Assembly: GCA_937995535.1 (NCBI GenBank)
Contig: CALKJU010000046.1
Span: forward strand, 24,823 to 88,822
Reading direction: 5' to 3'
DNA from: an uncultured Alphaproteobacteria bacterium
Lineage (GTDB): Bacteria; Pseudomonadota; Alphaproteobacteria; Geminicoccales; Geminicoccaceae
Length of the DNA stretch: 64,000 nt
Under the pieces are notes generated by a model. The model was not told where the DNA came from. It searched no databases and was given only the letters and a program-made list of their open reading frames with translations. The translations under genes and the position numbers were made by a program. Every line of letters begins with the position of its first letter. Positions within the stretch are counted from its first letter, which is position 1. Positions 57,590-64,000 of the stretch are shown piece after piece.

Positions 57590-59053
57590 TCAGCCGACCA
57601 GCTGGCCGGTCAGATCGGCCCGCACGCGGGCGCGGAAGTCGTTGATCGCGCGCAGCGAGTCCTTGAGAGTCGCGAGCTCGCGCTCGGTCAGCGCGCGCGG
57701 ATCGACGAAGTTCGACACCGCGATCCCCGCCCGGCTGTCGCGGATCTGCTGGCGAAGCTGCAGCCCGGTGATGAACCCGAACGCGCTCGTCAGGTGATCG
57801 GCGTCGCTGGCGTTGAGCACGTTTGCGGCCTGCAGGCCGGCGATCCGCTGCAGCGTGCTCGTCGCCGCGACCCGCGAGCGCAGCGCCATCAGTCGCACCG
57901 CCTCGGCCAGCGGCAGGGTCCCCATCAGCTTGAGATTGACGTGCCCCTTGTGCTGCGGGTCGTCCCGCTCGGTGACGAGGCGGCCGAGGAAGCCGATGCC
58001 CGCCCGGTGATCCGCCTGGATGCCGAACATGTCGTGCAGGAAGCGGGGGTGCCGCGCGGCCGCGTCGGTGACGAAGTCGCGCAGCTCCTCGGCCAGCCGG
58101 GGCTCGCCGAACACCGGACGGAAGTCGAAGAAGATATCGCAGAACAGGAGCATCGCCTCGTGCCGCTTGCGCAGCCAGCCCTCGATCTGCTGCCGCCACT
58201 GTGAGAGCGTCTTGCGCCACAGCGGGTTGGTCGCCATGACGTTGCCCTTGCACAGCGGGAACTGCAGTTGGTCGAGGGCGCGGGTCATGCGATCGGCGAG
58301 CTCGACGAACCACGGGTCGATCTCGTCGTGCCGCTCGTCGGGGTAGTCCTCGAGGATGAACCCGTTGTCCTGGTCGGGGAAGAGATAGCTCTCGCCGCGA
58401 CCGCCGGAGCCCATGACGATGGCCGCGAAGGGCACCGGCGGCGGGCCACGGCCCTGCATCACCATCTCGCCCACCAGCACGCGCAGCACGCGCCGATAGA
58501 TGTCGTTGTTGATGTCCGAGATGAGCGCCTGGATCTCCGGCGCCGGGACGGCGTCGGCGAACAGCCGCTCGGCGAGGTCCACCTGCGCCGCCTTGACCCC
58601 GGCGAGGCCCTCGAGCGTGTCCTCGTGGGTCAGGCGCTCGATGTCGTCGACCAGATGCCGGTTCGCCACCGCCAGCGCCTCGTGCAGCGCCAGCATGCCG
58701 ACGAGCCGGTCGGCCGCGTCGACCACCGGCATGTGCCGCAGCCGATTGCGCCGCATGAAGCCGATCGCGATGTAGAGCGGGTGCTCGTCGAGCACGGTCA
58801 GGACCGAGGCGGTCATCACCTCGGCGACGACCAGATCGTCGCAGCGCTGGCAGGCGATCCGCCGCACCACGTCCTGCTCGGTGAGGATCCCGGCGATCCC
58901 GCCGCCGGGCGTGGTCACCACCGCCGCCGTCGCCCTGGTCCGGCCCATCGCCGCCACGACCTGCGCCACCGGCTCGTCGAGCGGGACGGCGAGCGGCGGC
59001 GGCGACATGTGGTCGCGCACGAGCTGGCGGAAGACGGCGGTCTGACTGGTCAT
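57590..59053 (-). CDS. CBS-domain/DUF294 nucleotidyltransferase-like protein
   Basis: The 487-residue protein has a pair of CBS domains (about 10-140; AVVTTPGGGIAGILTEQDVVRRI and NRLRHMPVVDAADRLVGMLAL), then a DUF294 nucleotidyltransferase-like domain with GSGGRGESYLFPDQDNGFI containing the DxD metal motif, then a C-terminal DUF294_C region. It probably senses adenine nucleotides and may modify a protein such as PII or glutamine-related regulators, but the target is unknown. The ATG at 59053 is clear. Confidence 0.88.
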   Translation of the reverse strand: MTSQTAVFRQLVRDHMSPPPLAVPLDEPVAQVVAAMGRTRATAAVVTTPGGGIAGILTEQDVVRRIACQRCDDLVVAEVMTASVLTVLDEHPLYIAIGFMRRNRLRHMPVVDAADRLVGMLALHEALAVANRHLVDDIERLTHEDTLEGLAGVKAAQVDLAERLFADAVPAPEIQALISDINNDIYRRVLRVLVGEMVMQGRGPPPVPFAAIVMGSGGRGESYLFPDQDNGFILEDYPDERHDEIDPWFVELADRMTRALDQLQFPLCKGNVMATNPLWRKTLSQWRQQIEGWLRKRHEAMLLFCDIFFDFRPVFGEPRLAEELRDFVTDAAARHPRFLHDMFGIQADHRAGIGFLGRLVTERDDPQHKGHVNLKLMGTLPLAEAVRLMALRSRVAATSTLQRIAGLQAANVLNASDADHLTSAFGFITGLQLRQQIRDSRAGIAVSNFVDPRALTERELATLKDSLRAINDFRARVRADLTGQLVG

Positions 59054-59150
59054 CGCTCCGTTTCCGAAAGGCACGGCGGAGTGTAAGCGGGGGCTCCCGC
59101 GCAGCAACCCGACGCGGCGTCGCGGCGCGCCGCCAGCAGGCCGGTCAGCC

Positions 59151-60569
59151 ATGGATCTCGACAGCTTCCGCGCCGAGGCACACCGCATCGTCGAGCGCAT
59201 GGCCGACTACCTCGAAGGCATCGAGGATTTCCCGGTCCGCTCGCGGCTGTCGCCGGGCGCCGTGGCGGCGCAGCTCCCGAAGGCGGCGCCGGAGGCCGGT
59301 GAGCCGATGGAAGCAGTTCTCGCCGACGTCGAGCGCATCGTCCTGCCCGGTCTGACGCACTGGCAGCATCCGCGCTTCTTCGCCTATTTCCCCGCCAACT
59401 CCAGCCCGCCGGCGATCCTCGCCGAGATGCTGACGGCGGCCTTCGCCGCGCAGTGCATGCTGTGGCAGACCTCGCCGGCCGCGACCGAGCTGGAGACCGT
59501 GGTCCTCGACTGGCTGCGCCAGCTCGTCGGCCTGCCGGCAGGCTTCCACGGGGTGATCCAGGACACGGCGTCGAGCGCCACGCTCTGCGCCGTGCTGATG
59601 GCGCGCGAGCGGGCCACCGGCTGGCGCAGCGACGCCGAGGGTCTCTCAGGCTTGCCGCCCTTGCGCATCTACGCCAGCGCCGAGGCCCATTCCTCGGTCG
59701 AGAAGGCGGTGCGCATCGCCGGCCTCGGGCGGGCCGGCCTGCGTCTCGTGCCGGTCGACGCGGCCTGGCGGCTGCGCCCTGACGCGCTGGCGGCGATGAT
59801 CGCCGCCGACCGCGCCGCCGGAGCGGTGCCGGCCGGCGTCGTCGCCACCTTCGGCACGACCGGCCTCGGCGCGCTCGATCCACTGGCCGAGATCGCCGCG
59901 GTCTGCCGCCGGGAGGAACTTCTCCTCCATGTCGACGCCGCCTGGGCCGGCAGCGCCCTGCTCCTGCCGGAGGTGCGCGAGCTCGCCCACGGCCTGGGCG
60001 AGGCCGACAGCGTCGTGATCAACCCGCACAAATGGCTGCTGACCAATTTCGACTGCACGGCGCACTGGGTTAGAGACCCGGCGGCATTGGTCCGCACGCT
60101 GTCCGTCCTCCCGCCTTACCTGCGCTCGGCCGAGACCGGGCGGGTGATCGACTACCGCGACTGGGGCGTGCCGCTGGGGCGGCGCTTCCGCGCGCTCAAG
60201 CTGTGGTTCGTGCTGCGCAGCTACGGCGCGGCGGCGCTGCGCGCGAAGCTCCGCGCCGACATCGCCATGGCGGCGGACGCGGCGGCGCGCCTCGCGGCGC
60301 TGCCGGGCATCGAGGTCGTGACGCGCTCACTCGCCCTGGTCGTGTTCCGCCACGTCCCGCAGCCCCTCGCCGGCGACGCGGCGGCGCTCGATGCGCACAA
60401 CCGGGCCTTGGTCGAGCGGATCAACGCCGACGGGCGCATCTACCTCACACCCGGTGTCTGCGACGGCGGCGCGGTGATCCGCCTCGCCACCGGCGGCACC
60501 TGGACCCGCCCCCGCCACATCGCCGAGGCGGTCGCGGTCATCGCCGAGCTCGCCGGCGCGCCGGCCTGA
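59151..60569 (+). CDS. PLP-dependent aromatic amino-acid decarboxylase family protein
   Basis: The 472-residue group II decarboxylase has PLP Lys in NPHKWLLTNFDC, substrate and cofactor residues HVDAAWAGS, TASSATLCAVL and an N-terminal region LPGLTHWQHPRFFAYFPANSSPPAILAEML typical of aromatic-L-amino-acid (tyrosine, DOPA, tryptophan) decarboxylases. It releases CO2 and forms an amine. The specific substrate is not predictable. The gene is divergent from the CBS gene and is followed by an MFS transporter on the same strand. Confidence 0.92.
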   Translation: MDLDSFRAEAHRIVERMADYLEGIEDFPVRSRLSPGAVAAQLPKAAPEAGEPMEAVLADVERIVLPGLTHWQHPRFFAYFPANSSPPAILAEMLTAAFAAQCMLWQTSPAATELETVVLDWLRQLVGLPAGFHGVIQDTASSATLCAVLMARERATGWRSDAEGLSGLPPLRIYASAEAHSSVEKAVRIAGLGRAGLRLVPVDAAWRLRPDALAAMIAADRAAGAVPAGVVATFGTTGLGALDPLAEIAAVCRREELLLHVDAAWAGSALLLPEVRELAHGLGEADSVVINPHKWLLTNFDCTAHWVRDPAALVRTLSVLPPYLRSAETGRVIDYRDWGVPLGRRFRALKLWFVLRSYGAAALRAKLRADIAMAADAAARLAALPGIEVVTRSLALVVFRHVPQPLAGDAAALDAHNRALVERINADGRIYLTPGVCDGGAVIRLATGGTWTRPRHIAEAVAVIAELAGAPA

Positions 60570-60668
60570 GGGTCTTCGCCCGGGCACCGGGCAGTCCCCG
60601 CTTCGGCGAAAGGCTGCCCTGTGCGCGCGCCGCTGGCGTGTTGCGTCGCCTCGACCTATGCCGCCGGC

Positions 60669-61895
60669 ATGGCGACGACGACACCCACGGCGGGCGCTGC
60701 CGCTCCGACCACCGCCGCGGCCAGCCCGGTGGCGCTGGCCGTGCTGCTCGCGGTGAGCCTCGGCCACCTCCTCAACGACATGCAGCAGTCGGTCCTGCTG
60801 TCGATCTACCCGCTGATCAAGGAGCCGCTCGGCCTGAGCTTCGCGCAGATCGGGCTGACGACGCTCGTCTTCCAGCTCACCGCCTCGGTCATCCAGCCCT
60901 TCGTCGGCCTCTACACCGACCGCCACCCGCAGCCCTACTCGCTGCTCGCCGGGGCCGCGAGCACCTTCTGCGGCGTCGTCCTGCTCGCGACCGCGGCGAG
61001 CTTCGCCACCCTGCTGGCGGCGGCGGCGCTGATCGGTGTCGGGAGCTCGATCTTTCACCCCGAGGCCTCGCGGGTCGCCCGGCTCGCCTCGGGTGGCCGC
61101 TTCGGCTTCGCCCAGTCGGTGTTCCAGGTCGGCGGCAACAGTGGCCAGGCGCTGGGGCCGCTGCTGGTGGCGCTGGTCGTGGTGCCGAACGGCCAGGGCC
61201 ACGCCGCCTGGTTCGCGCTGGCGGCGCTCGTCGCGATGGTCGTGCTGGGTCAGGTCGGCCGCTGGTACGCGGCGCATCTGCGCGAGCTGCGCGCCCGGCC
61301 GCGGGCCGCGCCCGCCGCCGGTCACGGCCTCTCGCAGCGCGCCGTGCTGGGCTCGCTCCTGGCCCTGATCGCGCTGATGTTCGCCGACAATTTCTACGCC
61401 GCCGCGATCGGCAGCTTCTTCCCGTTCTATCTCATCGAGCGGTTCGGCCTCTCCGTGGCCGCCGCCCAGGTCCATCTGTTCGTCTTCCTGGCCGCGGTCG
61501 CCGGCGGCACCTTCCTCGGCGGCCCGCTCGCCGACCGGCTTGGCAAGAAGCGCGTGCTCGCCGGCGTGGCGGTGGCGATGCTGCCGCTGGCCATGGCCCT
61601 GCCGCATCTCGGCCTGGTCCTGATCGGCCCGCTCACCGTCTTGATCGGGCTCGTCATGGGCTCGGCCTTCCCGGTGATCGTCGTCTACGCCCAGGAGCTG
61701 CTGCCGGGCCGGGTCGGGCTGGTCGGCGGGCTGTTCTTCGGCCTGTCCTTCGGGCTCGGTGGGATCGGCGCCGCGCTGATGGGCTGGCTCGCCGACCTGA
61801 CCAGCCTCGACACCGTCTACCGCGCCTGCGCCTTCCTGCCGCTGCTCGGCCTGCCGGTGCTGCTGCTCCCCGAGCCGCACCGGCACCGCGCCTGA
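60669..61895 (+). CDS. MFS transporter, fosmidomycin-resistance (Fsr)-like
   Basis: The 408-residue protein has twelve helices with Fsr-type segments SLGHLLNDMQQSVLLSIYPLIKEPLGLSFAQIG and GVGSSIFHPEASRVARLASGGRFGFAQSVFQVGGNSGQALGP. It probably exports a drug or metabolite. The ATG at 60669 is preferred; a GTG at 60621 is an upstream alternative. It follows the decarboxylase by about 100 bases and may export its amine product, but this is speculative. Confidence 0.88.
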   Translation: MATTTPTAGAAAPTTAAASPVALAVLLAVSLGHLLNDMQQSVLLSIYPLIKEPLGLSFAQIGLTTLVFQLTASVIQPFVGLYTDRHPQPYSLLAGAASTFCGVVLLATAASFATLLAAAALIGVGSSIFHPEASRVARLASGGRFGFAQSVFQVGGNSGQALGPLLVALVVVPNGQGHAAWFALAALVAMVVLGQVGRWYAAHLRELRARPRAAPAAGHGLSQRAVLGSLLALIALMFADNFYAAAIGSFFPFYLIERFGLSVAAAQVHLFVFLAAVAGGTFLGGPLADRLGKKRVLAGVAVAMLPLAMALPHLGLVLIGPLTVLIGLVMGSAFPVIVVYAQELLPGRVGLVGGLFFGLSFGLGGIGAALMGWLADLTSLDTVYRACAFLPLLGLPVLLLPEPHRHRA

Positions 61896-61925
61896 GGCCC
61901 GCGTCGACGTCCGCCGCCGCGGCGT

Positions 61926-61939
61926 GCTAGCATGCTAGC
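61926..61939. promoter_or_regulatory. Palindromic operator of the FitAB-type pair
   Basis: GCTAGCATGCTAGC is a perfect 14-base palindrome located 20 bases before the antitoxin start. Ribbon-helix-helix antitoxins repress their own operons by binding such repeats. The half site TGCTAGCA resembles the TGCTATCA reported for Neisseria FitA as I recall it. Confidence 0.55.
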
Positions 61940-61959
61940 GTCTGTTGGGGAGGGTGCCC

Positions 61960-62241
61960 TTGGCGACGCTGCTGGTGCGCAACCTCGACGCCGATCTGGT
62001 CCGCCGCCTGAAGGACCGGGCCCGCGCGCATGGCCGCTCGGTCGAGGCCGAGCACCGCGCGATCCTGGCCGAGGCGCTGGCCCCCACGGCGACCACCCGC
62101 GACCTGATCGCGGCGCTGCAGGGAAGCTGGATCGGTGAGCTCGACCCCGACGCGCTGCGCGACCGGCCGGAGGCGATCGTCGGGGAGACCGCCGCCGGGG
62201 CGTCGCTCGAGCGGATCGCCGCCGCCCTGCGGCGCTCCTGA
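61960..62241 (+). CDS. FitA-type ribbon-helix-helix antitoxin
   Basis: The 93-residue protein starts ATLLVRNLDADLVRRLKDRARAHGRSVEAEHRAILAEAL, the ribbon-helix-helix pattern of FitA antitoxins, followed by a C-terminal toxin-binding tail. A TTG at 61960 lies correctly after a GGGGAGGG ribosome-binding site. The next gene starts one base after the stop, so the pair is cotranslated. It binds DNA and neutralises the PIN toxin. Confidence 0.85.
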   Translation: MATLLVRNLDADLVRRLKDRARAHGRSVEAEHRAILAEALAPTATTRDLIAALQGSWIGELDPDALRDRPEAIVGETAAGASLERIAAALRRS

Positions 62242-62242
62242 C

Positions 62243-62662
62243 GTGCCGCTGCTCCTCGACACGACGGTGCTGGTGGACGTCGGACGCGGCCACGCGCCGA
62301 CCACGCGCTGGCTGGCGTCGCAGGCGCTGGCGGACCTCTATCTCACCGTGATCTCGATCGGCGAGCTGGTCCGCGGCGCCTACCGGCGCAGCCGTGATCA
62401 GGCGGCGCCGCTCGCGTCCGCGCTGGCGCTGATCGAGCGCGGCATCCTCGCGCGGTTCCGTGGCCGCGTCCTGCCGTTCGATCTCGACGCGGCGCAGGTC
62501 TGGGGCCGCCTCCTCGGCGAGGGCAGCGCCGCAGGTCGCCGCCCGCCGCCGGACGACGCTAAGATCGCCGCGATCGCCCTGTGCCACGGCATGACCGTCG
62601 CGACCTCGAACACCGCGCACTTCGCCGGCCTCGTGCCGGTCGTCGATCCGCGCGCCGCCTGA
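62243..62662 (+). CDS. FitB/VapC-type PIN-domain toxin
   Basis: The 139-residue PIN domain has acidic active-site residues in LLLDTTVL, ISIGELVRG, PPDDAKIAAIA and a final TSNTAHF. FitB/VapC toxins are magnesium-dependent ribonucleases that cleave tRNA or rRNA when free of antitoxin. The GTG at 62243 follows the antitoxin TGA by one base (TGACGTG). This gene and the antitoxin form a complete two-gene module. Confidence 0.88.
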   Translation: MPLLLDTTVLVDVGRGHAPTTRWLASQALADLYLTVISIGELVRGAYRRSRDQAAPLASALALIERGILARFRGRVLPFDLDAAQVWGRLLGEGSAAGRRPPPDDAKIAAIALCHGMTVATSNTAHFAGLVPVVDPRAA

Positions 62663-62685
62663 CCCGAACGACCAGGGAGAGCCCC

Positions 62686-63933
62686 ATGCCGACACCTGCC
62701 ACCAACCTCCGCATCGACGGCCGGCGGCTGTGGGACTCGCTCATGGAGATGGCGAAGATCGGCGCCACGGCGAAGGGCGGCTGCAACCGGCAGACGCTGA
62801 CCGACCTCGACCGCGAGGGCCGCGACCTGTTCCGCCGCTGGTGCGAGCAGGCCGGGCTCACCGTCACCGTCGACGAGATGGGCAACATGTTCGCCCGCCG
62901 CCGCGGGCGCCGCGACGACCTGCCACCGGTCGCCATGGGTAGCCACCTCGACACCCAGCCGACCGGCGGCAAGTTCGACGGCGTCGGCGGCGTGCTGTCG
63001 GCGCTCGAGGTCGTGCGCACCCTGAACGACGCCGGCTATGAGACCGACCACCCGCTGATCGTCGTCAACTGGACCAACGAGGAGGGGACGCGGTTCGCCC
63101 CGGCGATGCTCGCCTCGGGCGTCTGGGCCGGCGCGTTCACCAAGGAGTTCGCCTATGCGCGGACCGACCGCGACGGCAAGCAGTTCGGCGCGGAGCTGGC
63201 ACGGATCGGCTACAAGGGCGAGCTGCCCTGCGCGCCGCAGGACTGGAAGTGTCATCTCGAGCTGCACATCGAGCAGGGGCCGATCCTCGAGGCCGAGGGC
63301 AAGGAGATCGGCGTCGTCACCGGCGGCCAGGGGATCCGCTGGCTCGACGTCGCGATCACCGGCAAGGAGAGCCATGCCGGCTCGACGCCGATGCCGCGGC
63401 GCAAGGACGCGCTCGTCGCCGCCGCCAAGGTGATCACCCGGCTCGACGAGATCGCGCGCGAGCACGCGCCGCACGGTGTCACCACGGTCGGCGACCTGCG
63501 CATCGCCAAGCCGTCGCGCAACGTCATTCCCGGCGAGGTGACCTTCACCGTCGACATGCGCCATCCCGAGCACGCGGTGATCGAGGCGATGGAGGCGAAG
63601 CTGCGGGCGGCGGTCGAGGCGGCCTGCGCGCGTGACGGCCTGCCACACACCGTCGAGCAGATCTGGTACTTCCCGCCGGTGGCGTTCGATCCCGGCTGCA
63701 TCGCCGCGATCCGTGGCGCGGCGCAGGAGCTGGGCTATGGCTGGCGCGAGATGGTCTCCGGCCCCGGCCACGATTCCTGCTACACGGCGCGCAAGGTGCC
63801 GACCGCGATGATCTTCGTCCCGTGCAAGGACGGTCTTTCGCACAACGAGGAGGAATGGGCCGAGCCGGCGCACATGGAGGCCGGCTGCAACACCCTGCTG
63901 CACGCCGCGCTCAAGCTGGCCCAGGCGGGGTGA
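62686..63933 (+). CDS. M20-family N-carbamoyl-amino-acid hydrolase/allantoate amidohydrolase-like
   Basis: The 415-residue metalloenzyme shows GSHLDTQPTGGKFDGVGGVLSALEV, NEEGTRFAPAMLASGVWAG, ELHIEQGPILE, GKESHAGSTPMPRRKDAL and GPGHDSCYTA, the pattern of N-carbamoyl-L-amino-acid hydrolases, beta-ureidopropionases and allantoate amidohydrolases with a two-metal site. The specific substrate is not resolved. The ATG at 62686 follows an AGGGAGAG site. Its stop overlaps the next gene as GTGA. Confidence 0.92.
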   Translation: MPTPATNLRIDGRRLWDSLMEMAKIGATAKGGCNRQTLTDLDREGRDLFRRWCEQAGLTVTVDEMGNMFARRRGRRDDLPPVAMGSHLDTQPTGGKFDGVGGVLSALEVVRTLNDAGYETDHPLIVVNWTNEEGTRFAPAMLASGVWAGAFTKEFAYARTDRDGKQFGAELARIGYKGELPCAPQDWKCHLELHIEQGPILEAEGKEIGVVTGGQGIRWLDVAITGKESHAGSTPMPRRKDALVAAAKVITRLDEIAREHAPHGVTTVGDLRIAKPSRNVIPGEVTFTVDMRHPEHAVIEAMEAKLRAAVEAACARDGLPHTVEQIWYFPPVAFDPGCIAAIRGAAQELGYGWREMVSGPGHDSCYTARKVPTAMIFVPCKDGLSHNEEEWAEPAHMEAGCNTLLHAALKLAQAG

Positions 63934-64000
63934 GGCCGTACCGCCCGGCACTGCTGCCGCCCGGCGGCATCGACTGGGCCGCGCTCGTCCCGTCGCTCGG
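63930..64000 (+). CDS. Partial gene, possibly Fic-family N terminus
   Basis: Only the first 23 codons lie in the window. The sequence RPALLPPGGIDWAALVPSLG resembles the N-terminal region of Fic/DOC AMP-transferases (LPP...W..L...L). The GTG overlaps the hydrolase stop as GTGA, indicating coupling. The catalytic HPFxxGNGR motif would lie outside the window, so identity is a guess. Confidence 0.35.
   Translation, partial: MRPYRPALLPPGGIDWAALVPSL

Overview
This 64 kb window is very GC-rich (roughly 70% or more), densely coded and free of recognisable insertion sequences, phage genes or CRISPR arrays. Gene content and order point to an alphaproteobacterium, probably of the Rhodospirillales/Geminicoccales type. 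The evidence is an aa3 cytochrome oxidase operon with alphaproteobacterial assembly genes, the block bamE / ubiquinol-cytochrome c chaperone / yceD / plsX / fabH / ihfA / merR / tRNA-Pro, a K+-independent membrane pyrophosphatase and a DUF1127 protein. The lineage is inferred from these features, not measured.

Layout. 1-5 kb: the end of a BufC/DUF2063 gene with DoxX, a SET-domain protein fused to a PQ-loop membrane domain, a PaaI-type thioesterase divergent from an ECHDC3-like enoyl-CoA hydratase, and a periplasmic glucan protein (OpgD/OpgG). 5-13.5 kb (minus strand): coxB-coxA-ctaB-coxF-like-ctaG-coxC-DUF983-SURF1-ctaA, ending in an M32 carboxypeptidase. 13.7-16.7 kb: a cysteine-free molybdopterin-oxidoreductase-like periplasmic protein and a PAS-GGDEF-EAL protein. 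16.7-24.4 kb: formate-THF ligase, an MFS transporter and soeABC (cytoplasm-facing sulfite dehydrogenase). 24.4-32.4 kb: a lone spore-coat-U protein, a metal-dependent amidohydrolase, a TolC-type channel, DNA polymerase IV, a bifunctional penicillin-binding protein and an orphan sugar-binding protein.

32.4-37.2 kb is the conserved housekeeping block (tRNA-Pro, MerR, IHF alpha, FabH, PlsX, YceD, CBP3-type chaperone, BamE). 37-48 kb carries the H+-pyrophosphatase, a chromate transporter, a pyruvate kinase homologue lacking its C-domain, a CDF metal exporter, a SPOUT methyltransferase, an MscS channel and a D-2-hydroxyacid-type FAD dehydrogenase. 48-54 kb holds an RTX-like repeat protein, a small membrane protein, and a plus-strand cassette (enolase-superfamily enzyme, luciferase-like flavoenzyme, AEC transporter, SDR) preceded by a perfect CRP-type palindrome. 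54-64 kb holds a HicA-like small protein, a DinB-family protein, a cyclic-nucleotide-gated K+ channel, a haloacetate-dehalogenase-like hydrolase, a DUF1127 protein, a CBS/DUF294 nucleotidyltransferase-like protein, a PLP decarboxylase, a second Fsr-like MFS transporter, a FitAB-type toxin-antitoxin pair with a palindromic operator, an M20 amidohydrolase, and the first codons of a possible Fic protein.

Translational coupling recurs: GTG (or TTG) starts overlap the preceding stop as GTGA/TTGA at ctaA, DUF983, soeB, fabH and the last partial gene, and possibly ctaG. The least ordinary items are the PQ-loop/SET fusion, the RTX protein with a regular 19-residue ladder, the cysteine-free molybdo-protein-like partner of a c-di-GMP enzyme, and the CRP-type site between a small membrane protein and the catabolic cassette. 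No whole new multi-gene defence or mobile system was recognised.
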